Part shown: piece after piece, positions 10,750-23,304 of the stretch
Numbering within the stretch: the first letter of the stretch is position 1
How the letters are laid out: every line of letters starts with the position of its first letter
Assembly (NCBI GenBank): GCA_023014365.1
Contig: JAEBUN010000003.1
Span: 1,984,001 to 2,048,000 of the forward strand
Length of the DNA: 64,000 bases
Direction of reading: 5' to 3'
Source of the DNA: Lepiota brunneoincarnata
Taxonomy: Eukaryota > Basidiomycota > Agaricomycetes > Agaricales > Agaricaceae
Notes under the pieces: generated by a model
Databases searched by the model: none
Seen by the model: the letters and a program-made list of their open reading frames with translations, nothing else
What the model was told of the DNA's origin: nothing
Program-made: the position numbers and the translations under genes

Positions 10750-13155
10750 GGGTTAGTCTGAAGGGAAGACGGGATGGGAAGTTGAGAGTTAAGAACTGAG
10801 TAGATGATTGGGCTGAGTGAAGTGCAGAATCACCTGTCCATCCCATGGCTTATATACGTCGCTATCCACTGCATCGAAATGGATGTTGTGTTCATTCTCC
10901 TGCAGCGGTGGAGGTTGAGGAACAGAGCTAATCTTAGTAACAGAACCGTCTCCGGCCCCACCCACCCTTCCTCCGGCCTTCACCACCACGATGTTGGTGA
11001 CTTATTCCTGTGCTAGGGTTTTGAGGTGGTCTGACGTCAATTGATGAGTATAGGAGACAATGCATCAGGCTTGTTTCGATGGGGGAGGGGAGGGTGTCCA
11101 TGTGGTTAGGCTTCTCCCATAATTCCGAACATTGAATCCCCTTGTTGGCAGCAAATAGCTATCCCAGAGTAAAGTTGACCGTGATAAGTGAAATAAAGAG
11201 CAGACCATTCACAAGTCGAGTCAACCAATGCGCTGACAAACTTCAGCACTCGGAGGAACAGGAACAGAAGATTGAACACCTGCCAAGTTTGGAAACTTTG
11301 CTGAAAACGACATCCTGCCCCGGATCAATATCAAAGGCGCGCCGTGCCGTCCTTCGGACCTACGAGATCTTAGCACCAAAATTATCATCTAGCCACCTCG
11401 CAGTGTGTAGTGGCTCCCTTCGGTCGACCCCTTCCTGATAAGGATCCACATAGAGGCCGCTACTACCCTAATCTTTGGACGATCCAGTAGGACTCGCAGA
11501 TGTCTACTCTTTTGCTATAACATGGATGAATTCAAATCTTCAATACATAGTGTTAAGCGGTGCCTGTTCTATTCACTTTGTCGACAATATATAAGGCCCT
11601 TGAGATACACATGACGTCAATTCGATCTCGGAAAGCCTTTTCCATCGGCAATCATGCGAAGGCTCGGTCGGAGTAAATACAAATGTCGCTTTCCCGGCAG
11701 TTCCAGAGCTCCTTTGAGGCGAATTGACATATAGATATAGGCACCGAGGGTCGGGGCCACGGGGACATCGTCTTATCTCCTGATGTTGCAATTCGTGTTG
11801 CAAGTAGAAAGTTCGTAGTCAAGGATCTCTTCCATGGATCGTCACGCCCAACCGCCTCCCTCCCTCGCTCTTGGACACCCTTCGTTGTCCATGCGAAAAT
11901 TCGAGGGGAGGGGAGGGCAGCTTAGGAACCATGGCACGGTCCCACGTAAGCTTCTGCCCTCTTCTATTTGCCAAGGCCACAATTTGATCCCGCTGTCTTG
12001 TGAGCGGGAGTTTCAAGTCGTCGTGAATTATGCTCAACCCCGAAAGTCGAGAATGGGTCCCACACCTCTCGGGAGGGTTAGTTCACTCGCACAGAATCCA
12101 GGTCATTCCCTTCACTTGTTGGTCTTTCTGGCTGCCTATAGCCCCCTAATCCGGATGGGGATACTTCACGCCAGGACATTCAGTACTTGTATGACCGTTC
12201 CCCGGAGTGTCTAAGCTGTACCAGCTCGGCACACTGTATCGCGGGGCGTAGAGCCCACACGAAACCCAGCCCGGGTACAGGACCGCTGTTAGCAATGATT
12301 GATGGGCGGAACTTTAACGAAAGTCTGGTTGGCTGGCCTCCGAATGCGGCGCATGGCGATAGCCATCCACCCTTTATGACTCCCCAAGGCAACACCTTCG
12401 CTAACAGAACAACGAACTACAAATCTGCGGCTGTCGCCGGAGTCGAGTATGACTAATATTTTCTGCCTATGATCTGCTCGTAACATCTCTTCGCGCAAAT
12501 GTAGGGTGGTATCTGCCACTCTACCTTTTGCTGCATGGACACGGGATTTGCTCCTGCCGTGAACCAATCAATCAATTCGAGGTGGAGAGGCCAGTTATTC
12601 TCTATTCGGCAATTTAATTATCAAGCAGTCATGAGGACATTGGCGGGAGCGCGGCATAGAGTGCTGCCGTCCACAGCCAATGCATTGAAATATAAGTCAT
12701 TCGATTGAGCGAGGGGTCGTCATGTGCGCCCTTCCAAACCGTTCAGTAATTCCGAGGCCAACAACGCAGGAGAAGACATCGACCAAAGGCAGAGTGGCAT
12801 CCGTTTTCGAGATTCAGGCGTTCAAGCATGACTTGAGATGCCCATCTGACCACCGGTTCCATTATTCTTGCGGGAACACGAAAGGTCCGGGTGAAGGGCG
12901 CACATGTATAGCAAGATCCGAGAAGATAGCAACACTCGGGGTCAGGGCATCGATGCATGGATAGAAGCAGCGAGACTCAACCTCGCAGTCAGGAAGGCGC
13001 CGTCAGGGGTGGCACACGTGATCGAAATTCGCCGCCCAATCGATAGACGCCGGATCGCAGAAGATCAGGGGCGCTGTTATATATAAAATTGAGGCCAAAC
13101 GTTTGCAATTTCATTCTTTGCACCCGATTCACCCCCTGTGCTGAATACCCTGAAA
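10750..13155. other. Gene-poor stretch, 2.4 kb
   Basis: Only short ORFs are present and I recognise none. The part next to 10750 should hold the promoter of the chorismate-lyase-like gene, and the part before 13155 that of argininosuccinate synthase, which has a TATATATAA stretch at 13078-13086. No RNA gene or mobile element is visible. Confidence 0.4.
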
Positions 13156-14912
13156 ATGCTTCAAAATCGTGGCCGTGTCCTCTTGGCTTACTCTGGTGGT
13201 CTTGGTCAGTTCTGTCCATTGCGCAAGCATATGCTGCTGTGTGCGTCAGAGAGCATTTTCTGAGTATTTGATCTGCTGCAGATACTTCTTGTATCTTGGC
13301 ATGGTTGATTGAACAGGGATATGAGGTATACGCGTTCATGGCAGATGTCGGGCAGGAGGAGGTACGTTCCGTCACTGATTTTGGTTGTGGAAGATCGCGA
13401 CTCATGGATGCCTCGTCTTCTTCGCCTGCGTGTAGGATTTCAAGGCTGCCGAGGCGAAAGCTTTGAAGGTCGGAGCAAAAAAGTTCTTTTTATCGGTATG
13501 TCATCCAACGAAGTCATCTCATAAAGTTTGGCTTGACGGATGTCGTCGGTTGATAGGACTTGAAGCGCGAGTTTGTGACTGAACTCATTTACCCCGCTGT
13601 CCAAGCCAACTGTATTTACGAGGTACGGATTTCGCCGGTTATCCATATCATCATGTCGCTTTAAAGATCTCGTTTCTAGAATGTCTACCTTCTCGGAACC
13701 TCGCTCGCGCGACCGGTCATCGCCCGTGGGATGATTGAAGTTGCTGAGAAGGAAGGCTGCGAGTGAGTATCCTGCGTATGGAATATTTTTTGGACCCACC
13801 ATTGATTACCATAGCTACGTTGCACACGGGTGCACGGGCAAGGGCAATGACCAAGTCCGATTTGAGTTGGCTTTCTATGGGCTTAAACCCGATATCAAAG
13901 TCGTTGCTCCATGGCGAATTCCAGGTAAATCCAAGTTTTCAGCGATATGTCCGCACTAACTTAGCTAAATTTCCAGAATTTTACAACCGCTTCGCTGGTA
14001 GGCAGGCACTGCTCCAATATGCTGCCGAAAAAAACATTCCTGTCCAGCAAACTGCCGCTAAACCATGGTCGACCGACGAGAACTTGTTCCACATTTCTTA
14101 CGAGGCCGGCATACTCGAGGATCCCAATGTTACCCCACCTGACGACATGTGGAAGCTGACCACAGATCCCGAACAAGCGCCCACATCACCCGACCGCATT
14201 ACGATCGAGTTCAAGACTGGTCTCCCCGTCCGCGTAGTTGTTCTTCAGGATGGTCGGGAGTACAGCGACGCTGTCGAGATCTTCGACGTTTTGAATGCTC
14301 TTGGCAGGAAGCATGGCATCGGCCGTATTGATATCGTCGAGAATCGGTTCATTGGTGTCAAGTCCCGTGGATGCTATGAGTCTCCTGGAGCCACCATCCT
14401 GCGTGCTGCTCACATGGATATTGAGGGTCTCACTCTTGACCGCAATGTTCGTGCTCTGCGGGATCAGTTTACCACCATTGCTCTGGCCCGAATCTTGTAC
14501 AACGGTCATTTCTTCTCCCCAGAGCGTGAATTTGTCACTAGCGCTATCCCCACCAGCCAACGAACAGTGAACGGTGTGGTGAAGCTTAAGTTGTACAAGG
14601 GTAATGTTGTTATTGAGGGTCGCGAGAGCCAGGAGGTACGTGACTAGGCGTTGTGCGGGAATACCGGTTTCTAACAGACGTTAAAGGGTCTTTATGATGC
14701 TGCTCAATCATCCATGGATGAGCTTGGTGGCTTTGAGCCCACAGATACCAGTGGTTTCATCGCTATTGAGTCTATTAGAATTAAGAAGTAAGTCTCAGGT
14801 CTTTCTGTCCCTGGATTTGGTCACTCACCTTGTTTTGCTCAGGTGGGCTCAATCCAAGGTCCGAAGTGGTCAAGGAGGGGTTACTGCCCAGGACGTCTAT
14901 GGTATTCACTGA
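13156..14912 (+). CDS. Argininosuccinate synthase
   Basis: Joins citrulline and aspartate with ATP to give argininosuccinate, the penultimate step of arginine synthesis, in the cytosol. The spliced protein starts [19 protein letters not shown], which contains the PP-loop ATP-binding motif SGGLDTS. It continues with [20 protein letters not shown], the signature [40 protein letters not shown] and [14 protein letters not shown], and ends [14 protein letters not shown]. The length, near 415 residues, is usual for the family. Eight introns are supported; the first falls inside the SGGLD codons (13205-13281), and the others lie near 13363, 13490, 13624, 13763, 13925, 14636 and 14788. All key residues look intact. 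It corresponds to ARG1 of budding yeast. Confidence 0.97.
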
Positions 14913-15035
14913 TTGTGTAGAAAGATGGCTTGTATGTAGAACAGAAGAATGAAAAACTTGTATTCGATCACGTGATGAGAATGGGTTGAATGCCGGAATG
15001 AAGGTTCAGTTTCGCGACAGACCCTCTAGCGCAAA

Positions 15036-17905
15036 ATGACTGACCCAAAACACCACCTCACTCTCGTCCCAACCCTGGTCGATGCCGGGAAGTTCGATAA
15101 TTTGCTTGAGTCGGGGCAGACACTGTCGACAACGATCTCGCCGTTAGACGATTCTCTGGCTGTGTATTTGAGGAGTACGGTATGTCGATAGTATATATAC
15201 TTTTCCAAAGAATGTAGTGGGGGTTTATTGATTCACAACTAGAGCTATGATACGGATAGACAATCTGTGAATGAGGAGCAACCGATTTACTTTGCAAGAT
15301 TGAATAAGCCACCGTCGATGGAAAGGCGGCTGGTGCGTCCACATACGATGAAACGGAATATCAGGTTCTCATGGAATGAAACTAGTTTGTTACAGATACA
15401 TTGGTCATCTTTTCTGCCATGAAAACCTTGATTAAGAGTGCCGAGGGTCAGAACGAGGGGTGGTGAATCTCTTCCTTTTCCTCAATTGGTGATGGGACAA
15501 TGCTGAAGGCGCCCATGGCTCATCTAAAGGCTCCAGTCCCCGGAAGCATTGACAATGATACGCAAACTCGGGATTGACTACGTGAACTTTATAAAAGAAT
15601 GTTGGGTTCATGCATCGGTGCGTTTCTCCTAGCCTCTTTTCGAGAACGAAATGCGCTGAGCCACGTGTGGCTAGCAACCTCTACCCCGCCCCGAAGGTCC
15701 CCCTCAGTTCACATCTGAACATTATAGGATCCTCTACACCACATTCTCACTCTTCGTGGTTTTATACCTCGCAGAGCCGGGTTACGAAGATGCGCCTATC
15801 GGGGACGACCTCTTAGAATGGCTCAACATGCACTTCATCGAACCATCGACACAGGAGGGGGATCATTTGAGCAAGCTCGAAAAGCCATGGGAAGACGAGA
15901 CGTTTTGGTCCTATTTGACAAAGTACGATTTTGCCGGGTTCAATCGATCTGTGTGCTGATGAAACGGGGATATCTGGGTATGCAGGTCGATTGTCAGGGG
16001 ACTAACGAAAGCCGCCCTATTTTTCCTGAACGTCCTTCTACAACACCCATCCCCGCACCTTCGGGATCTCACAAGTCTTCTCATACCACTCATCGATACG
16101 CAGCCTCGATTACAAGATTTCTCCTCCGAGCGTGAGTTTGCATATTCTATGAGAAGATGGAGGGATAAGGTTAAGGCACTGCGGATCGAGATGGAGAGAG
16201 TCCCCGAACATGAAAGGAATGAGGGACGTGGGGGAGGGGGAGGAGGACTGGTGGGAACGACTGAGCGATATCGTGGGCGTCCTGGAGGGACGGGTGAACG
16301 TTATCAGGCGAGTTGTGCTTGAGGAGCTTGGTGGGAGATTGGAAGGAGGTTGTTGTCGCGTGGGGGGTGTTTGTGGATGGCAGGTTGAAGAGGCAGGACT
16401 TGCCGTAAGTTGATGCTGCTTCCCATTGTTTTCAAGCTCATGACCGGCTATTGGCCGCATAGTGACATTGCGGCTCAGGTGCTGGATGATATGCCTCCTG
16501 ATCCAACTAGCTCCGAGGATTCGATACATGTTGCACTCCTCTCAGGAAGATTGGAAGAAGCGCTAGAGCATGCACATAAGCTCGACCCGTGGCTAGCCGC
16601 GCACTTAGCTGATATTATGGTTCCGCTCCAACTGATTGATCTAGAAGTTGATGAAGAGTAGGTTCTCTTGCCATACATAACTTTCGGAATCCACCCGTTA
16701 ACTAATAGTCCACAATTGGCAGATCGGACATTTCTTTAAGAGACTATTACATTCTCTCCTACGCCGAATACCTCCATTCCGATCCTGCACTCTGGAGGGT
16801 TGTAGTGGATTATATGTATGCGTGCGGTGATGTGGGGCAGCAGCGTGCCGACGAGGTTTTAGTAAGAGTGCCGCTCAGGTTATACGACAACCAAAATAAA
16901 AATGACAATGACGGAGGTGAGGGTGAAGGTGGTGAAAGAACGGGACCTGAAGCGGATGAGGAGAGTCGGCTGTTAAGAGAAGGCGCGGTGGTGGGTGTGC
17001 TGAAGGAATTAAACGAGGCGTGTTCGGAATACAGGAGAGAGGGTGTCCGGAGGACGATATGTCGGGTAGGTGGGAGACAATGTTCGGGAGATCAAACTTT
17101 CGTCCTTAAAGCACCTACTTCACAGATTGCTGCCAAGACCTTCATATCGAGGAAGGACTACGGACTTGCTGTGGCGTACTGCGCTTCAGCAGAGGATTGG
17201 GCTGGATTGGGTCGGGTCGTTGACCAAGTCTTAGAAGAGTACATCTCCTCCGGTAGGTATCACCTCTTCTGCTTTCCCCAGTTCCCCGCCCCCTCAAATT
17301 CTATTCCACCCTGTCACAGGGCCACAATCATTCATCAAACACGCTTCCTCAATCTCCGGTACTATGCAAGATCTCTATGCAAAGGGCCCTTCTCACTGGG
17401 TCTTTCTCCACCGTTTCATGTTTGTTGCGCGCTACGCGCAGTTCCACGAGATGCTCGAGCAGAAGGACTACGCCGCTGCTGCCGGGAATGTGGTTGCAAT
17501 ATTTAGTGAAGAGTTAGCGCCGCGTGCATGGTGGGCTGCCGTCCTGGTAGACGCAGTGCCTTTGATTCGACTCGGTACGCTCCCTACCATCTCAACACAC
17601 TTCTTTGCTAATGCCGAACATGCATGTACCGATGGATATCTATAGATCAAGAACTCCTTTTCGACATATCCAATGCACTTGTCCTACTACAAAAGCTGGA
17701 CGAAATCGTCATGGGGGTCAACCAAGGCGCCGAGGATGACTATTTAGACGTCTTCAGGCGTAAGTTGATGGCACAACAGCAGTCAAAGGAGCCTGGGAAG
17801 GAGGTAAGCAAGTTGGATGTACTCAACCAGCTTGGGACGGTCAGGCTGTTCCTTGCGCAGTATTTCGCAAGGTGTGTGGCGTCGAGTCACGTCGAGACGC
17901 GGTGA
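15036..17905 (+). CDS. NUP85: Nucleoporin Nup85
   Basis: Scaffold subunit of the Y-shaped (Nup84/Nup107) complex of the nuclear pore. It starts MTDPKHHLTLVPTLVDAGKF. Several spliced exons carry stretches typical of fungal Nup85: EEQPIYFARLNKPPS, then FWSYLTK and REFAYSMRRWRDKVKALRIE. These are followed by DDMPPDPTSSEDSIHVALLS, DPWLAAHLADIMVPLQLID, YYILSYAEYLHSDPALWRVV and DYMYACGDVGQQRADEVL. The C-terminal part is helical repeats, including AAKTFISRKDYGLAVAYCA, YARYAQFHEML-type helices and GTVRLFLAQYFARC. The protein is about 700 residues. A stretch near 16200-16400 with many Gly codons is hard to join and may hold another intron. The stop at 17905 is the simplest; a further small exon cannot be excluded. 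Confidence 0.85.
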
Positions 17906-19979
17906 ATGGTGTGCCAGAAACAGTAGGATAGTGGTGAAGAGAGATGTCACATCCCCTCTTTCCGGAAATTGTGGAGCATCAACCGTTGTGATTTACTAGG
18001 ACTGCGCCTGTGGTTGATCGTGAGGATTGTTTTACAAGAGCCATGTTGAAGAAACCTGAGGGACGATCGGCGCAGCCAAGAGGCTAGAGGACGTGGGAGT
18101 CAGCTCCCATATGACAACGTTTTCCAGGGTAATAGGGGAATAGTTTCATGCGTGGTAACTGGAGCTCAAGTTCCCCGCGAAAGTTGTTGCAAGGCTCATT
18201 AAACCCCTCCCGTAAGGGGCGATTGCGGGAAGCTCTTGTGCCTACGAGCATTCTGGGCACGATGGAAGCATCAGCCGTGGCTGCGTCGTGGGCTATCCTT
18301 TCCAGTCGGTGTTCGGGAGTTCGGGATATCGTTAGAGCAGGCTACCTATGACTCTTTGATCAACACTTGCTCTCATCGACCTTCCTGAACCCGCCGCGGA
18401 CTCTTTGCTTGATGTCATGAGCTGATATGGTCTTCGCTGGGGGGTGACCCCTTGAAACCAAAGGCAAACACGGTTTGGCTTCCTGCAACCAATGGTATAT
18501 GGCGCACACACAGGCAACCCTCGTTGTCCTTGTTTGGTGGTATGATGACCTTCGTGATCGTTGCGGGCGTGAGAGCATTGCCTTCTTTGGACACTGAATT
18601 AACTTCAATGATCGGGCAAGTTGGGTATTACACAGCGCAGGGGTTTCTCTCGCAGAAAAACGTACAGGATCCTTTGAGCTTGGTGAAAGACACGGAGCCT
18701 AGCGAAACATTCCTCAGTTGAATACCGGGATATGTTATCATCACAGCACTCGGTTAAAGCTCATATCTTATCCTCCTGGCATGCACGTCTAGTAATTAAG
18801 AACCTGACCGGCAGCCGCCTTCGATGATCCTGGGTAGTGGATCGATCCATGTTATTGGTGCATAGCTCGAGAGGGTTACAAGGATTCCGCAGTAGCGGGG
18901 ACCTCGGGGACGTTTCAGGGATGACATTCGTCACACGAATAAGCTCTTTACAAATTAAAGATCTCGTTTACCACCATCAAAATGGGTTCACCCAGGTTGT
19001 GGCGGCGAGAGAGAACAATGGGATAGAAAAAGGTGCAACATCCGTGATTTTTCGCCAGAGGTGCCATTGTCGGCGGAAGCTTCGAGCCTCCTTGCTACGC
19101 ATACTCAAGCCAAGAATCTATGCCCTGTTCGAGAGAAAACTCCAGCGGCACTGGTCACAGTCCCTAGAGCTATCTACCGTATCCACAATGCTCCGGTCAT
19201 CCTGCATCCTTCCCCGGTTGTCAGTTGGGTAGCCGCCAGTGTCGCGGGAGTGACGTACCTTAGTGCGCAAGCCTCGGTCTGGCAATCATGGGGTTTCACG
19301 GTGTGGCTCCTGCTGACCCTGCAGTTCATCTTGTTACAGTCCACCTAGTTGAAGAAAGCCATGCAGCAACAATAGACATGGAAGTGCAGCTTGGCCTACT
19401 TTCTGTCTCTTTACAAGGACATCGTGTTGACATCTATATCTGGTGTGCACGTTTAGCAGATAACACATAGCGTCGGTGTTCGCTTTGGACTTCAGAGAGC
19501 TGTTGACTTTGGTCTTCGTGCTGCTACAACCCTTCAAGCTTTTATATATCCTCACAAGCTAGCTGCAGTGAGCATGCCCAGTGCCCATCATTTCTGCGAT
19601 ATCTGAACTCTAGAGGATTCCATCGTGGTTTCCATTTTCCACTAAGAGGCATAATCAGTGATCTAGAAAGCTTCCAAAATGGAATGCCATGGCCCCAGCG
19701 TTCATCACATGCCGCTGTCCACACAAGGTCCTCAACTGTTCAACACGGAGAAGTAGATATATATGGCCCGCAGGACATCCTAGGGTAGTTCGAGTTCGTT
19801 GCTGAAGGAAGCCTTGTGCCTGTGCATTCTAAGCACACTCGTTGCGAGAGATCGCTCCATCTTTGATGCCATTGGGCTCGTGTTGTTGCCCGGAAATAGA
19901 TGTTTTGCATACAAGCACCCAGTAGATAGTACATATGTAACAAAGGCAGTAGGGTCATGTGCGTGAGGTGGAGGGAAGA
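17906..19979. other. Gene-poor stretch with one weak membrane-protein ORF
   Basis: This 2.1 kb between Nup85 and the sirtuin has no confident gene. It holds the 3' ends of both neighbours. A possible membrane-protein fragment at 19061-19470 is listed separately. I see no RNA gene or mobile element. Confidence 0.4.
19061..19470 (+). other. Possible PIG-H-like membrane-protein fragment (frame broken or unspliced)
   Basis: Two overlapping frames give hydrophobic stretches VVSWVAASVAGVTYL and FTVWLLLTLQFILLQ, followed in another frame by VHLVEESHAATIDMEVQLG. Two membrane helices followed by a Glu-Glu-Ser segment and Val-Gln-Leu is the layout of PIG-H, a subunit of the first enzyme of GPI-anchor synthesis. 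The frame changes between the helix and the Glu-Glu-Ser segment, and I find no convincing intron to join them. It may be a decayed gene, a gene with splice sites I missed, or chance. Confidence 0.2.
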
Positions 19980-22566
19980 TCAATCAAGCTTCTGCTTTTT
20001 GGCTTCGCGAGGGAAGTGGTTGTTCTCGCCTCCACGCGCAGAGTGTGTTGAGGCGGTAATGTCTGCAGTTAAACTGCCAGAGGGCTCAGGGTAAGGTATA
20101 TTTGCGAGTTGACGCTGAAGGTTTTCGAGCCATTGACCGCCTTCGGCTCCGTCGAAAAGCCAAACGTGACTGCCAACGTGAATTATTCAAAAAATTCGGT
20201 ATGACTGCTGGAGCACTAACCTGTTTCCAACACGAGTAGGGGGTGTCACGCCATGTGGGGATATCAGGGGTCGTTTCCTTGCGTTATTTGAGGATAGCTG
20301 GGGGTCATTCGAAGTTGTTCCTGGGTTGAGGACATTGGCATTGGAGGGCGGGGGGTCCCACCCCAGTTCTGCGCAGATGTACAAGATGATATTATCTGCG
20401 CTTCCCAAAAGGATGATCTGCCGATGCACGAGGTGGGATCAATTAACTAGATTAAGTTCGCTGCGAGCGAAATAAGCTCATATATCAAACGTACATCTGG
20501 GTTGATATGGCGAACCGGAGTTTTGTTTATAAGTATCTGGACGGGCGGAGGGAGCACGAGTATGAGATTGGACGTTCAGTTTCGAGAGGCAGCGCTTACT
20601 TGCGGTATTGAGTGCGGAAGGTGGTCTAGAAAAATGTTATAGATATATATAGAGCATCGCAGTGATCTATCTTACTGAGGATCTCAGCGACTGGAGACAC
20701 CTTGAGGGATGTACCGATCACAATAAGGAGGTCAACCTTATCTCGGTCCTCTGCGAGTGCGTGATCAAATTCGTCATCGAGCTTTTCGCCGAAGAATGTG
20801 ATATCGGGCTGCGCCATGTCCAGCATCAATGCAATGGTCGGGTCATACAATCTTTGCGATATCGAAGTACCTTCATAATTCCAGGCGGAAACTCTGGCGC
20901 ATCGCTTTCATCTTCCGCATCGCTATCCCACCGCCCTTTGGCTTGTTTTCGAGTTTGTTTGCGCTTCCTCGGCTGAGCATCGGGCGGGTTACACACAGGA
21001 CACAGAGGCACTTTGCGGGCCATAATTTCTGCTTCGATTTCAGCTCCAGGAACTCGGCGCCGGCACTGGATGCATGTGGCGGTGGCAAATGACCCATGGC
21101 ACTGTAGGACTCGCTTCACTCCCGCAAGGGTTTCGAGTGTGTCAATGTTCTGAGTGTAATTCTAGCAAATCAGGTTAGAGGCGAGGTGCTGTATTGATGA
21201 ATTGTACGAGGCTCACACGAAGAAGCTGGGTGATGGGAGAAACATGTTCAGCAAAATACATTCCATCGTAAGTCCGATTTGTTGATCACCTTTCCTTTGT
21301 CTTCTATAAGCTTGATGAATTGGTGGCAAGGGGAAGGTATAAAGTTAGAAGGGTATATCTGACTGAGGTTGAATTAGCTGTGGTCAACGGCGGTCCGTGA
21401 GGACATACCTAGCGAAAGAGCTAGGGCGAGAACAACTCAGTAATTTAAGGGTAATAGTCTCGAGTTATTAGATTCTTACTAGAATACTGTTGTGTAGTGG
21501 TCAGTCAGTTCCGGTGGCCGAGTGGAGGCTCATACCTGAAGGGTTCTCTTTGAAGTAGTTTATGTCGAACCTAAGATAAACTATGAGATGTGCGTGCCTT
21601 CTGTAGGTAGATATGGGTCCCGGTACATACATCTGCTGTGGGTCATCTAGGTCGTAATCGCCCCGGGCTTTGAGGGATGCATATAGTCCACTATGAGAAC
21701 GGAAATCCGGTATCCCGCAAGATACGCCTGGCAAGGTAGGGATTAGCTCGAGTTCCCGGATAGGGAGGATACTCGTCACTAACTAATTCCAGCGCCGGTC
21801 AAGATCAAGATACGCTGCGAGTTCTGAATCAAGTTCACAGCGTCGCCGATAGTGTTGTGCAGACCAAGTCTGTCGCGCATTCGAAGTCTCATGAACTCTC
21901 ATTAACACCATGAGAGTATGCAAATGTCGTTTCAAGGCTCACTGATGTGACATGGCTACCTTCAGGAAGTATAGTAAAGTTTGTGGTCGTAGGTTTCGCA
22001 GCTCAGGGCACTAGTGAACTGTTATTTCGACTCGGCCGTGATGAAGGATGAGGCCTGCGAACCAGGAGTACGCCGAGAGCTTCCAATAGTCGAGGAATGG
22101 CTATGCTGCGCTGCAATACATATTCTTGTATGAAGGAGGACATGCCTATGAGGTTCCCCCTGCTTGATCAGCGAAATTCGGCATAGCGTCTCGACAAGTG
22201 TGCTGACCGTGCTCCTTGAGGTGGTGCAACATTTGCTTCGTCTCTTGTTTTGTCCATTCGAGCTCTTCAGAAAGAGATAGCGGTGTGTAGGCGGTGTGAA
22301 GAGCGTGGCAAGTTTAGATACTTACCTTCTGCACGTGGTTCTCTACCCTGTTTGCTCTGATCGACGCCTCCACCCACCGCCCCGTTTTCCCCATCCTTCT
22401 CATGTTGTGATAACACTTGCATCAGGTCTTCTACAGTTCCTGGATCAATATCTACCTCCTCCGAGGCCTCGAGAAAGGCCTGGATCTGGAGACTTAGGAG
22501 GCTTTCTTCCTCATCAGAGGACGGTGAAACCTCTCGAGTTGTGGAAGGATCTGGTGTCTCTGCCAT
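19980..22566 (-). CDS. Sir2-family NAD-dependent protein deacetylase
   Basis: Class I type sirtuin that removes acyl groups from lysines, typically on histones in the nucleus. The acidic N-terminus ([20 protein letters not shown]) precedes [20 protein letters not shown]. The NAD-binding motif TGAGIS is joined by an intron to [14 protein letters not shown]. The motifs [15 protein letters not shown] and LQCHGSF (with the catalytic His) follow, then the zinc site CIQC...LCPVC, ITFFGE, and the nucleotide-binding [18 protein letters not shown]. The zinc loop carries an insertion rich in Arg/Lys and Asp/Glu (around [14 protein letters not shown]). The C-terminus ends basic (REAKKQKLD), a possible nuclear signal. 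The gene has about ten short introns. It is close to the SIR2/HST1/SIRT1 group, but which member I cannot say. Confidence 0.92.
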
Positions 22567-23304
22567 CGGGTTTTTGGGCTATTTTGATACCAATTTTCGA
22601 GGCTTTACGCCACAGTGGGATTGAGGGTCGAGTCGGAAAATGGAATGATTTATTCGGGGATAGTGATGGTTGGAATGAAAATGTCCAGCGAAGTATACCA
22701 AGAGAAGAAGACAGATATATGCGCTTCTACATGATGTCATCGTGTCTGTCGTGGTGTTCGGGTTGAAAATACGAAAGGCTACTTACTGAAATTGCGGAGG
22801 GCCGACGAAGTCAAAAGAGAGACGGGCAGCCGGTTGACAACAAGTGCAAACCGAGGTGCCGGCCATCACGCACTTAATTGTTCACTGGAAACGATTTCCC
22901 TTAGTCTGATTAATGCATCGCGCCGAAAAATATTTAATGGGAGCTTTATCTTCCTTGAGCTCCTTTATCCTCCACCCCACTTTGTGAGTCCATCCCCATC
23001 TCTGAAATCATTATTAGTTTCCTCACGCATCACACGCAGTCCACCAACCTACCAGACTCGTAGGTCAAAAGGCTGGGTAAGGATACGCCGGTCTCGACAT
23101 TACCTTCGCAGGCCCTGGCTCAGACAGGATATACTGCCGGTCAATGAAACTGGCCAGCCTGGTTCCGCGAAAGACGCGCCATAACGCTATTAAATCCTCA
23201 ACTCCGACGTTCATAAACCGCTCCAGGGCATGTTGCTCAATCTCTCGTTCAGCCATTCACCAATCTATTCCATTCGAGTACGCGACGCGAAGAACACTGT
23301 TGTC
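22567..23304. other. Divergent promoter region between sirtuin and paralogue B
   Basis: The 740 bases between two divergent start codons hold only short ORFs. A 63-codon minus-strand ORF at 23065-23256 starts 48 bases before paralogue B but shows no domain. I call no gene. Confidence 0.4.

Noticed and set aside
23065..23256. 63-codon minus-strand ORF just before paralogue B
   Set aside because: Looks protein-like but has no domain and sits in a promoter region; too short to call.
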